From the NCBI RefSeq assembly GCF_014268935.2, contig NZ_JABWRJ020000001.1:372001-436000 (forward strand): a DNA stretch of 64,000 nucleotides. The letters are read 5' to 3'. Source of the stretch: Pseudomonas peradeniyensis. GTDB lineage: Bacteria; Pseudomonadota; Gammaproteobacteria; Pseudomonadales; Pseudomonadaceae. Positions 32,251 through 39,821 of this stretch are shown here, piece after piece. The notes under the pieces are model-generated. The model saw nothing but the letters and a program-made list of their open reading frames with translations, searched no databases and was not told where the DNA came from. A program made the translations under genes and the position numbers. Within the stretch, counting starts at the first letter, position 1; every line of letters starts with the position of its first letter.

Positions 32251-32615
32251 GGTCGTTTCGTGGTGTAAGGCTCAAGTTGGATGTGGGCATTGAAATCGAG
32301 CGCCGCGCGGGCGGCGCTCGATCTTGAGAGCGCTGAAAATCTGTCGGCGAACGCCTGCAAGCCTGCCCCAACGCTATCAGACGCCACCCCAGCCCCGAAC
32401 CGGACAAAAAAAACCCGGGTTCTGGGGGGGGAATCCGGGTTAAGACCATTAGGAGTAAAACAAAGGCACACGGTCCCTGGGCACCTTTATCGGCGCGCCA
32501 CTTGGGGGGATGCGCCGCGCCAACACTTCAAGTATTGGCCAGGATTGGCGCCCCGCCAGCGGTGATTGATCGTTTTTTAAACAGATTTGGAATACGTCCG
32601 CAGCCCCTTGCGCGC
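32251..32615. other. Convergent intergenic region with two hairpins
   Basis: 365 bp without a credible gene between tatD and the aminotransferase. It contains a perfect 12-bp hairpin (32295-32322, arm ATCGAGCGCCGC, loop GCGG) lacking a T tract and, at 32406-32441, a terminator for minus-strand transcription. The plus strand has AGGAG at 32451 with no start codon at proper distance. Confidence 0.6.
32406..32441 (-). terminator. Minus-strand rho-independent terminator
   Basis: Read leftward: AACCCGG, a loop of mostly C (eight in a row), CCGGGTT and an uninterrupted T8 tract. It lies 175 bp beyond the stop of the class V aminotransferase. Confidence 0.75.
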
Positions 32616-33749
32616 TCAATGCATGGCGATTTGCCGGACCTGTCGCAGTACTTCGTCGATCAGGCGGCGGTCGGTATAGAAATGTGGGGAAAACCGTACC
32701 CCAGGGCCGCGTACGGCGCACATCACTCCGTTACTGCTCAGGGTTCGATAAATGTCGGCGTTGGCATGGCCGTCCAGGCTGAAACTGACGATGCCGGCCC
32801 GCCGTGAAGGATCGCCCGGGCTGTGCAACTGCGCACCAGGGATGGCCGTCAGCCCTCGATGCAGCTGCTCGACCCGCTGCTCCAGCTGTTCGGCGACCAC
32901 CGTCATGCCGACATCCTCCAGCAGCGACAGGCTGGCCTCCAGCGCGCAGGCGCCGAGCATGTTCGGGCTACCGCACTCGAAGCGCCGCGCACTGCGCGCC
33001 GGTTGCCACTGGCGGCGTTCGAAGTCGCCAAGGTGTTCGAGCATGTGCCAGCCATAGGCATGCAGCTTCAACTGCCGACGCAGCTCGCTACGGCAATAGA
33101 ACACCCCCAGCCCCTCGGGGCCGAGCATCCACTTGTGGCCGTCGGCCATGGCGAAGTCGCATTGGTAGTGCTGCACATCGAAGGGCAGGGCGCCGACCTG
33201 CTGGATCGCATCGACGCAGAACAGTACGCCGCGCTGGCGACAGGCGGTGCCCAGGCGAGCCAGGTCCAGGCGCAGGCCGCTGGCGAACTGCACGGCGCTG
33301 ACCGACATCAACCGCGTTCGCGGGCCGCAGACGGCGAGCAGCGCCGCTTCCGGATCGGCGCCGGCCAGGCTTGCCTCGATCACCTCGACTCCGCGATTGG
33401 CCAGGGCCTGCCAGACCACGCGGTTGGAGGGGAACTCCTCGTCGCTGATGACGACCCGGTCGCCGGGCCGCCAGTCCAGGCCGAAGGCCACCAGCGACAG
33501 CGCCTGGGAGGTGTTGCCCACCAGGGCGATGTCGCCGGTGGTGGGCGCATTCAGCAAGCGTGCCAGGCGTTCGCGCAGGCGGCGCTCGGTGGCCAGCCAG
33601 GCGGGATACTCGCGGGCGCCCAGGCGGACATTATCCTGGGCGAAGCGCGCCACGGCCTCGGCGGTCCGTCGCGGCCAGGGGGCGATCGCCGCGTGATTCA
33701 GGTAGCACAGGCCCGGCGCCTGCTCGAACTCATCAAGAAACACAGACAT
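32616..33749 (-). CDS. Class V aminotransferase-fold PLP enzyme
   Basis: A 377-residue PLP-dependent enzyme of the class V (cysteine desulfurase/isopenicillin epimerase-like) group. The PLP-binding lysine is in MADGHKWMLGPEG; EEFPSNRVVWQ and RFECGSPNML are further family blocks. The mobile active-site cysteine loop of IscS/SufS desulfurases is not seen, so a desulfurase role is unlikely. Cytosolic. Monocistronic and divergent from the tetR gene 74 bp away, so it may be that regulator's target; this is inference. Confidence 0.85.
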   Translation of the reverse strand: MSVFLDEFEQAPGLCYLNHAAIAPWPRRTAEAVARFAQDNVRLGAREYPAWLATERRLRERLARLLNAPTTGDIALVGNTSQALSLVAFGLDWRPGDRVVISDEEFPSNRVVWQALANRGVEVIEASLAGADPEAALLAVCGPRTRLMSVSAVQFASGLRLDLARLGTACRQRGVLFCVDAIQQVGALPFDVQHYQCDFAMADGHKWMLGPEGLGVFYCRSELRRQLKLHAYGWHMLEHLGDFERRQWQPARSARRFECGSPNMLGACALEASLSLLEDVGMTVVAEQLEQRVEQLHRGLTAIPGAQLHSPGDPSRRAGIVSFSLDGHANADIYRTLSSNGVMCAVRGPGVRFSPHFYTDRRLIDEVLRQVRQIAMH

Positions 33750-33823
33750 GGTTGGAAGATCCGTGCAATTTGCCGCCAGTTAGGCATAATAATCCGCTTC
33801 GATTGTCATCCCAGTCCTTCTTT

Positions 33824-34459
33824 ATGCAGAAAGAACCTCGCAAGGTCCGTGAGTTTCGCCGTCGCGAACAAGAGATCCTCGACACGGCGCTCAAGCTGTT
33901 TCTCGAACAGGGTGAAGACAGCGTCACCGTCGAGATGATCGCCGACGCTGTCGGTATCGGCAAAGGCACGATCTACAAGCACTTCAAGTCCAAGGCGGAG
34001 ATCTACCTGCGCCTGATGCTCGACTACGAGCGCGACCTGAATGAGCTGTTGCATTCGGCTGACGTCGACCGCGACAAGGAAGCCCTGTCGCGCGCCTACT
34101 TCGAGTTCCGCATGCGCGACCCGCAACGCTACCGGCTGTTCGACCGCCTGGAAGAGAAGGTGGTCAAGGGCAACCAGGTGCCGGAAATGGTCGAGCAGCT
34201 GCACAGCATCCGCGCCTCCAACTTCGATCGCCTCACCCAGCTGATCAAGGGGCGCATCAGCGAGGGCAAGCTCGAGGACGTGCCGCCGTACTTCCACTAC
34301 TGCGCGGCCTGGGCGCTGGTCCATGGCGCGGTGGCGCTGTACCACTCGCCGTTCTGGAGCAATGTGCTCGAGGATCAGGAAGGTTTCTTCCAGTTCCTCA
34401 TGGACATCGGCGTGCGCATGGGCAACAAGCGCAAGCGCGACCCGGAAGCCGCGAACTAA
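33824..34459 (+). CDS. TetR family transcriptional regulator
   Basis: 211 residues. The N-terminal HTH (about 12-58) includes REQEILDTALKLFLEQGEDSVTVEMIADAVGIGKGT and YKHFKSKAEIY. The C-terminal ligand domain is not diagnostic. It starts at ATG 33824; the open frame upstream is antisense to the aminotransferase. Divergent from the aminotransferase gene. I recall a similar TetR gene next to a moaA paralog in P. putida. Confidence 0.9.
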   Translation: MQKEPRKVREFRRREQEILDTALKLFLEQGEDSVTVEMIADAVGIGKGTIYKHFKSKAEIYLRLMLDYERDLNELLHSADVDRDKEALSRAYFEFRMRDPQRYRLFDRLEEKVVKGNQVPEMVEQLHSIRASNFDRLTQLIKGRISEGKLEDVPPYFHYCAAWALVHGAVALYHSPFWSNVLEDQEGFFQFLMDIGVRMGNKRKRDPEAAN

Positions 34460-34473
34460 AGCCGTTCAATGCT

Positions 34474-34497
34474 CGCCCGCCGAGTCTTCGGCGGGCG
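34474..34497 (+). terminator. Hairpin after tetR
   Basis: A 10-bp stem CGCCCGCCGA / TCGGCGGGCG with a 4-nt loop, 14 bp after the stop; there is no clear T tract. Confidence 0.6.
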
Positions 34498-34530
34498 CGT
34501 TGCATCCAGGCTTCGACGGGAAGGCTTGCA

Positions 34531-34556
34531 AAAACCTGATTTTTGAGTCAGGTTTT
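34531..34556 (+). terminator. Second hairpin between tetR and moaA
   Basis: AAAACCTGA...TCAGGTTTT, a 9-bp stem ending in four T. With the hairpin at 34474 it insulates moaA from tetR. Confidence 0.6.
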
Positions 34557-34588
34557 GCCCGCCAGAATCTTCCACGCCGGAGTCATCC

Positions 34589-35557
34589 ATGATCGTCGAT
34601 CGTCAAGGCAGGCGCTTTCGCAACCTGCGCGTCAGCCTGACTGCTGCCTGCAACTATGCCTGCACCTACTGCGTGCCCGACGGCAAGCGCCTGGTGGCGG
34701 CGCAGGACGAGCTCACGGCGGATGCCCTGGCCCGGGGCGTGGCCTACCTGGTGGAGGCGGCCGGGGTCGAACGGCTGCGCATCACCGGCGGCGAGCCGCT
34801 GGTCAGCCCGCGACTGGAAGCCTTTCTCGGCGCGGTGGCGGGCCTGGGGCTGGAAGACATCAGCCTGACCACCAACGGCCAGTTGCTCACCCGCAAGCTG
34901 CCGCTGCTGCGCGCTGCCGGCATCCGTCGGCTCAACGTTTCCCTCGATACCCTCGACGCCAGTGCCTTTCGCCGGATCGCCCGGGGCGGCGACCTGGCCA
35001 GCGTCTTGGCGGGCATGGCGCAGGCCAGTGCCGCGGGCATGGCGATCAAGGTCAACATGGTGCCCATGCGCGGGCAGAACCTTGATCAGGTGCTGCCGCT
35101 GCTCGACTATTGCCTCGAGCGTGGCTACGAGCTGCGCTTCATCGAGCTGATGCGCATGGGCCACCTGGCGCGCGACGGCAATGCCTTCCTGCAGCAGTTC
35201 GTCGGCCTTGAGCAACTGCTGGCGCTGATCGGCCAGTCGTACAGCTATGAGCAGGCGCCGCGCCCGTTGGATGCCACGGCCCTGCGCTACCGCATTCCCG
35301 GCAGGGGCCATTTCGGCGTGATTGCCAACGAGAGCGTGCCGTTCTGCCGCACTTGTTCGCGCCTGCGCCTGTCGTCCACTGGCTGGCTGCATGGCTGCCT
35401 GTCGTCGAGTAACCGTCACTTTGTCGGCGACCTGCTCGACAAGCCCCGCCATCAGGCGCTCCCGGCGCTGCAGCGGCTGCTGGTGAAGGCCCTGGCGGAC
35501 AAGCAGGATGTGGCGTTTTCCGGCGATGTGATGGTGATGAAGGTGATCGGCGGCTGA
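34589..35557 (+). CDS. moaA: Radical SAM GTP 3',8-cyclase (MoaA family)
   Basis: A 322-residue MoaA: radical SAM conversion of GTP to 3',8-cyclo-GTP, first step of molybdenum cofactor synthesis. The N-terminal cluster motif CNYACTYC, the glycine motif RITGGEPL, and the C-terminal cluster cysteines in FCRTCSRLRLSSTGWLHGC are present, and the protein ends in the double glycine required in studied MoaA proteins. All key residues seem kept. No other moa/moe gene is nearby, so it may be one of two moaA copies. Confidence 0.9.
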   Translation: MIVDRQGRRFRNLRVSLTAACNYACTYCVPDGKRLVAAQDELTADALARGVAYLVEAAGVERLRITGGEPLVSPRLEAFLGAVAGLGLEDISLTTNGQLLTRKLPLLRAAGIRRLNVSLDTLDASAFRRIARGGDLASVLAGMAQASAAGMAIKVNMVPMRGQNLDQVLPLLDYCLERGYELRFIELMRMGHLARDGNAFLQQFVGLEQLLALIGQSYSYEQAPRPLDATALRYRIPGRGHFGVIANESVPFCRTCSRLRLSSTGWLHGCLSSSNRHFVGDLLDKPRHQALPALQRLLVKALADKQDVAFSGDVMVMKVIGG

Positions 35558-35623
35558 CTCTGGCGCAAAAGCTGCATCCTGCGGCTATTCGCCGGTTTTT
35601 CGTCACCGGTTTCTGGAGGAAAG

Positions 35624-36229
35624 ATGCGTAGCCTGGTCTTGCTGCTGGCGCTGATGGCGTTGGGCGGCTGCATGAATGTCAGCGATATGGGCGAGGGCGT
35701 CCGTTACCACATGAGTGATGCGGGCCTGCTGGACCACAGCGACACCACCCGTACCCTGTCGATCCGTCTGCAGCCGGACTCGTTCATCTTCATTGGCCAG
35801 GGCGCGTTCGTGCCGCCGGGCAAGGGGGCGGTGCCGCAGCAGAACGCGGTGGCCGAGGAGGCCTTCAAGAGCTTTGTCGAGTACTTCCCGCTGGTGCGCC
35901 GCGCCCAGGGCCCGCTGGGTCTGGAAGACGCGATCGCCGAGGCCCGCGCGGTAGGTGCCGACTATGTGCTGTATACCCGTTTCGCCCGCACCGACGACCG
36001 TATCGGCAATGGTGACGAGTGGTATGACGAGCAGGCTGTCGATCGCCTGGGCTGGGACCGTGGCGTGGTGCAGATGATGCTGATCGAGACCAGCACGCGT
36101 TACCTGATCGACACCGCGCGCATCAAGAGCCGCGGCGGTTTGTTGACGTTCCACGACAACACGCCACAGGATTTGCTTGCCGCGCCGATGCGCGAGTACG
36201 CTCGTAGTCTTCTGGGCATGAGCAACTGA
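35624..36229 (+). CDS. DUF4823 family lipoprotein
   Basis: A 201-residue putative lipoprotein. The signal peptide [16 protein letters not shown] ends in the lipobox LGGC, with N and V at +2 and +3, so outer-membrane sorting is possible. The mature part contains a DUF4823-like domain ([16 protein letters not shown]...). Function unknown. The DUF1285 gene follows 11 nt later; the two are probably co-transcribed. Confidence 0.85.
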   Translation: MRSLVLLLALMALGGCMNVSDMGEGVRYHMSDAGLLDHSDTTRTLSIRLQPDSFIFIGQGAFVPPGKGAVPQQNAVAEEAFKSFVEYFPLVRRAQGPLGLEDAIAEARAVGADYVLYTRFARTDDRIGNGDEWYDEQAVDRLGWDRGVVQMMLIETSTRYLIDTARIKSRGGLLTFHDNTPQDLLAAPMREYARSLLGMSN

Positions 36230-36240
36230 GCGAGCGTGTC

Positions 36241-36801
36241 ATGAGCGATTCCGGCAAGGCCAACGATCTGCTGGCGCAGATCCCCGCGCACAAGGGGCTG
36301 CCCCCGGTGCACCTGTGGAACCCGGATTTCTGCGGTAACATCGACATGCGGATCGCCCGGGACGGGACCTGGTACTACCTGGGGACGCCGATCGGGCGCA
36401 AGCCGATGGTGCGGTTGTTCTCTACCATCATTCGGCGTGACGGGGACGATTACTTCCTGGTCACGCCGGTGGAGAAGGTCGGGATCCGGGTCGATGATGC
36501 GCCGTTTGTTGCCGTGCTGCTGGATGTCGAGGGCAGTGGGGAGCAGCAGGTGTTGCGGTTTACCAGCAATGTCGATGATCAGGTCGAGGCTGGGCCTGAG
36601 AATCCCCTGCGGGTCGAGCTTGATCCGGTTACCCAGGAGCCTTCTCCCTATGTGCTTATGCGCGGGAACCTGGAGGCGTTGATTCATCGCAATGTGTTCT
36701 ATCAGTTGGTGGAGCTGGCGGTGGCGCGGGAGATTGATGGGGAAGATTGGCTTGGGGTTTGGAGTCGGGGTGAGTTTTATCCGATTGGGCGTAGTGTCTA
36801 A
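36241..36801 (+). CDS. DUF1285 family protein
   Basis: A 186-residue cytosolic DUF1285 protein ([23 protein letters not shown], and [16 protein letters not shown]). Structures of family members are known but no biochemical role is established. It follows the lipoprotein gene by 11 nt. Codon use near the 3' end shifts to a T-richer pattern. The downstream side is the repeat block. Confidence 0.88.
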   Translation: MSDSGKANDLLAQIPAHKGLPPVHLWNPDFCGNIDMRIARDGTWYYLGTPIGRKPMVRLFSTIIRRDGDDYFLVTPVEKVGIRVDDAPFVAVLLDVEGSGEQQVLRFTSNVDDQVEAGPENPLRVELDPVTQEPSPYVLMRGNLEALIHRNVFYQLVELAVAREIDGEDWLGVWSRGEFYPIGRSV

Positions 36802-36862
36802 TACCTGTTTCTGAATCCTCGTTTCATTGCAGATACAACAGCCCAGCAATCAACTCATATTT

Positions 36863-36898
36863 CTTGATCTTGATCTTGATCTTGATCTTGATCTTGCT
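36863..36898. repeat. Hexanucleotide tandem repeat (CTTGAT)n
   Basis: Five CTTGAT units followed by CTTGCT, directly next to the start of the 36901 repeat. Confidence 0.9.
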
Positions 36899-36900
36899 TC

Positions 36901-37191
36901 TAAGCGCGCGATAGCTCAGGCAACGCCAATTGCGACTTCAGGAGGCCGAGCGGAGTTCTTGCGAAGGGAGGTGACGGGCATGGATGCCCGTCAAGCGCTG
37001 CGCCCCAGGATGGGGCGTTCAGCGCGGTCCTCCCGGGAGCAAGAACAGAGTGAGGGAACCCCGGAGCGAAGCGTAGGGGCCGGATGAATGGAGCGAGGAT
37101 TTTTTGGTTCCTTTTTGATCCTTCAAAAAGGGACCCGCCGTAAGGGCGGAAAGGTGACTTCGCGTCACCATCGCGAATGAATGCGCATATA
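36901..37191 (+). repeat. About 300-bp dispersed repeat, copy R1
   Basis: First of four copies of the same long repeat. Landmarks in order: CGACTTCAGGAGGCCGAGCG, GGAGGTGACGGGCATGGATG, GCGCTGCGCCCCAGGATGGG, GGTCCTCCCGGGAGCAAGAA, then a 13-bp hairpin (37106-37135, arm GGTTCCTTTTTGA), the hairpin CCGCC-GTAAG-GGCGG, and an end near AATGAATGCGCAT. No real gene is seen; the short open frame through it differs between copies. R2 follows in inverse orientation 71 bp later. Confidence 0.88.
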
Positions 37192-37216
37192 ACTTTCAAA
37201 ACACATGACTCTAAAA

Positions 37217-37234
37217 GTCAAAGTCAAAGTCAAA
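37217..37234. repeat. Short hexanucleotide repeat (AGTCAA)3
   Basis: Three AGTCAA-type units between the two inverted copies R1 and R2. Confidence 0.7.
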
Positions 37235-37262
37235 TGCGATCGGCGTGGGTTTTCACAGGTGT

Positions 37263-37580
37263 AAGCGCATTCATTAGCTATACTGACGCATAGTCACCTT
37301 TTCGCCCTTACGGCGAGTCACTTTTTGTCAAACGCGACAAAAAGTAACCAAAAAACGCTGCGCTCCATTCATCCGGCCCTGCGCTTCGCTCCGGGTCCCC
37401 TCACTCCGGCCTTGCTCCCGGGAGGACCGCGCTGCAGGGCCCATCCTGGGCCCCAGCGCTTGACGGGCATCCATGCCCGTCACCTCCCTCCGCAAGGCCT
37501 GCGTTCGGCCTCCTGAAGTCGCGAAAGTACGGGCGGCGCCTGGGCTGGCGCAGCTGTCGCTAGCGAGCTATGGCGCTAGA
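37263..37580 (-). repeat. About 300-bp dispersed repeat, copy R2 (inverted)
   Basis: The reverse complement of R1 with scattered differences and an extra GC-rich segment at its outer end (GGGCGGCGCC...GCAGCTGTCG). Its hairpin (37317-37348, arm GTCACTTTTTGTC) has a different arm sequence from R1 but pairs as well. R1 and R2 together form an inverted pair of roughly 680 bp. Confidence 0.88.
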
Positions 37581-37588
37581 CTCTTGAT

Positions 37589-37615
37589 CGGCAACGGCAA
37601 CGGCAACGGCAACGG
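37589..37615. repeat. Hexanucleotide tandem repeat (CGGCAA)n
   Basis: Four CGGCAA units plus a partial one, just outside R2 and preceded by CTTGAT. Confidence 0.88.
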
Positions 37616-37725
37616 CCAAAAACGATAAACCGGAAATCGGCCTCCCGTTTTTTCCGCGAATTGGTCATTTGCCCCTCACAACCCTGGGCTTAACCTGCAG
37701 GCAGATACCCCTCAGGAGAAACCCC

Positions 37726-38142
37726 ATGCGATCCATCCGCCTACCTATTGCCCTACTGACATTAGGCCTGCTCGCCCCGTTGTCGCCCACCTGGGCCCAC
37801 GGCGAGAAGCCCGACCAGGTCAAGATACTCCAGGAGCAACTCCCCACCAACGCCCCCGGCAAGAAAGCCGTGATGCTCACGGTCAGCTATGGCCCCGGCC
37901 AGGCGTCGCCCGCCCACCAGCATCCAGGAGCGGTCATGGCCTATGTGCTGGAAGGGGCGGTGACCTCCAAGCTCAATGACGAACCGGAGAAAACCTACAA
38001 GGCCGGCGAGTTCTGGTACGAGGCGCCGGGCACCGTGCACAGCGTGTCGCGCAATGCCAGCAAGAGCGCGCCGGCCAAGCTGCTGGTCTGGAGCCTGGTG
38101 GAGGAGGGCAAGCCGGTGACCGAGCCCCTGGCCAAACCCTGA
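37726..38142 (+). CDS. Secreted cupin-domain protein
   Basis: 138 residues. The N-terminus is a signal peptide (RLPIALLTLGLLAPLSPTWA, cleavage near AHG), so the protein is periplasmic or exported. The mature part is a single cupin: HQHPGAVMAYVLEGAV and FWYEAPGTVHSVSRN hold the histidine/glutamate metal positions. I chose ATG 37726 with CAGGAGAA upstream. Monocistronic, with a bidirectional terminator after it. The substrate is unknown. Confidence 0.88.
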   Translation: MRSIRLPIALLTLGLLAPLSPTWAHGEKPDQVKILQEQLPTNAPGKKAVMLTVSYGPGQASPAHQHPGAVMAYVLEGAVTSKLNDEPEKTYKAGEFWYEAPGTVHSVSRNASKSAPAKLLVWSLVEEGKPVTEPLAKP

Positions 38143-38157
38143 AATGCAGGCAATAAA

Positions 38158-38190
38158 AAAACCTCCAGTGCTTGCGCATCTGGAGGTTTT
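38158..38190. terminator. Bidirectional terminator (cupin gene / tRNA-Asn)
   Basis: An 11-bp stem AAAACCTCCAG / CTGGAGGTTTT; four T follow on the plus strand and seven on the minus strand. It serves both the cupin gene and the oppositely transcribed tRNA-Asn. Confidence 0.9.
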
Positions 38191-38197
38191 CAGTATT

Positions 38198-38273
38198 TGG
38201 CTCCGCGACCTGGACTCGAACCAGGGACCCAATGATTAACAGTCATTTGCTCTACCGACTGAGCTATCGCGGA
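38198..38273 (-). tRNA. tRNA-Asn (GTT)
   Basis: A 76-nt tRNA with a 7-bp acceptor stem (TCCGCGA/TCGCGGA), anticodon GTT in CTGTTAATC, T-loop GGTTCGAGTCC and encoded CCA. Confidence 0.97.
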
Positions 38274-38283
38274 ATCTGCGCGT

Positions 38284-38311
38284 ATCTTACCGACTGCCTG
38301 GGGGAAGTCAA
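38284..38311 (-). promoter_or_regulatory. Predicted promoter of tRNA-Asn
   Basis: On the minus strand TTGACT (38311-38306), 16-bp spacer, TAAGAT (38289-38284), 10 bp before the tRNA. The -35 lies within the 8-bp hairpin GGGGGAAG/CTTCCCCC (38300-38320) just downstream of tyrB, which may end the tyrB transcript. Confidence 0.6.
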
Positions 38312-38335
38312 GCTTCCCCCAAGACAATCAAGCAG

Positions 38336-39532
38336 TTACAGCACTTCGACGATGGCCTTGGTGACCACGTGAATGTTGCTCTGGTTCAGCGCGGCGACCG
38401 CGATGCGGCCGGTGTCCAGGGCGTAGATGCCGAACTCGTTCTTCAGGCGCGCCACTTGCTCCACGGTCAGGCCCGAGTAGGAGAACATGCCGCACTGGCG
38501 ACCGACGAAGCTGAAGTCGCGCTTGGCGCCATATTCGGCCAGCAGCTCGACCATCTGCTTGCGCATGCCGTGGATGCGCTCGCGCATCTCGGCCAGCTCG
38601 GTTTCCCACATCTGGCGCAGTTCGGGGCTGTTGAGCACGGCGGCGACGATGCTGGCGCCGTGGGTCGGCGGGTTGGAGTAGGTGGTGCGGATCACCCGCT
38701 TGACCTGCGACAGCACGCGGGTGCTCTCGTCCTTCGAGGCGGTGACGATCGACAGCGCGCCGACGCGCTCGCCATACAGCGAGAACGACTTGGAGAACGA
38801 GCTGGAAACGAAGAACTCAAGGCCCGACTCGGCGAACAGGCGCACGGCGAAGGCGTCTTCGTCGATGCCGGCACCGAAGCCCTGGTAGGCCATGTCCAGG
38901 AACGGGATGTGGCCCTTGGCCTTGACCACTTCCAGGACGTTTTTCCAATCGTCCAGCGACAGGTCGACACCGGTCGGGTTGTGGCAGCAGGCGTGCAGGA
39001 CGATGACCGAGCCGGCCGGCAGTTTGTTCAGGTCCTCGAGCATGCCGGCGCGGTTGACGTCGTGGCTGGCAGCGTCGTAGTAACGGTAGGTCTGTACCGG
39101 GAAGCCGGCGCTCTCGAACAGGGCGCGGTGGTTTTCCCAGCTCGGGTCGCTGATGGCCACCACGGCGCCCGGCTGCAGGCGCTTGAGGAAGTCGGCGCCG
39201 ATCTTCAGCGCGCCGGTGCCGCCCACGGCCTGCACGGTGACCACGCGACCGGCGGCCAACAGCGGCGACTCGGCGCCGAAGATCAGCTTCTGCACGGCCT
39301 GGTCGTACTGGGCGATGCCGTCGATCGGCAGGTAGCCGCGGGAAGCGTGCTGGGCGGCACGGGCGGTCTCGGCCTCGATCACCGCGCGCAGCAGCGGGAT
39401 GCGGCCTTCCTCATTGCAGTAGACGCCCACGCCCAGGTTCACCTTGTCGGTGCGTGGGTCGGCGTTGAATGCTTCGTTGAGGCCCAGGATAGGGTCGCGG
39501 GGTGCCAGCTCGACAGCGGAAAACAGGCTCAT
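38336..39532 (-). CDS. tyrB: Aromatic amino acid / aspartate aminotransferase
   Basis: A 398-residue class I aminotransferase of subgroup I-alpha (AspC/TyrB). The PLP lysine is in SSSFSKSFSLYGERVG; the substrate-carboxylate arginine region is near the C-terminus (DTGRIAVAALNQ), and HACCHNPTGVD is a family block. Likely role: transamination of aromatic amino acids and aspartate. AspC and TyrB cannot be separated by eye. Monocistronic and divergent from uvrB. Confidence 0.92.
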   Translation of the reverse strand: MSLFSAVELAPRDPILGLNEAFNADPRTDKVNLGVGVYCNEEGRIPLLRAVIEAETARAAQHASRGYLPIDGIAQYDQAVQKLIFGAESPLLAAGRVVTVQAVGGTGALKIGADFLKRLQPGAVVAISDPSWENHRALFESAGFPVQTYRYYDAASHDVNRAGMLEDLNKLPAGSVIVLHACCHNPTGVDLSLDDWKNVLEVVKAKGHIPFLDMAYQGFGAGIDEDAFAVRLFAESGLEFFVSSSFSKSFSLYGERVGALSIVTASKDESTRVLSQVKRVIRTTYSNPPTHGASIVAAVLNSPELRQMWETELAEMRERIHGMRKQMVELLAEYGAKRDFSFVGRQCGMFSYSGLTVEQVARLKNEFGIYALDTGRIAVAALNQSNIHVVTKAIVEVL

Positions 39533-39779
39533 TGTTACCTTGGCTCTGATAGGAGAGTGATAGGGGTCGCCACGCTCCAGCCGAAGGCACTGAAGCGGTG
39601 CGCAAACGGGGAGTCAGTATAGTGATACCGACCGGTCACTGCGACAGTCTGGCGCAGCTTTTCCGGCTGTTTGCGCAAATATTTTTCGACCATTGGTCGA
39701 ATTGCCCGGTCCATTGACATGAACGTTCACAGGTCGGGCTTGAATCCCGCGCCCGGGGCGCGCATTTGGGTATAGACTA

Positions 39780-39795
39780 CTGGCTAAATTTACAG
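39780..39795. promoter_or_regulatory. LexA-type SOS box of uvrB
   Basis: CTGGCTAAATTTACAG fits CTG-N10-CAG with an AT-rich centre. It starts 4 bp after TATAGA (39771) and lies 27 bp before the uvrB ATG, so LexA binding would block transcription. Confidence 0.75.
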
Positions 39796-39821
39796 TTGCC
39801 GCGACATCCACGAGGTCCGTC

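Noticed and set aside
32451..32475. Ribosome-binding-like AGGAG in the tatD-aminotransferase gap
   Set aside because: No start codon at suitable distance and no conserved-looking frame follows.
36827..37087. Short ORFs inside the 300-bp repeats (for example 86 codons here)
   Set aside because: Start, stop and frame differ among the four copies, and the first codons lie in a microsatellite.
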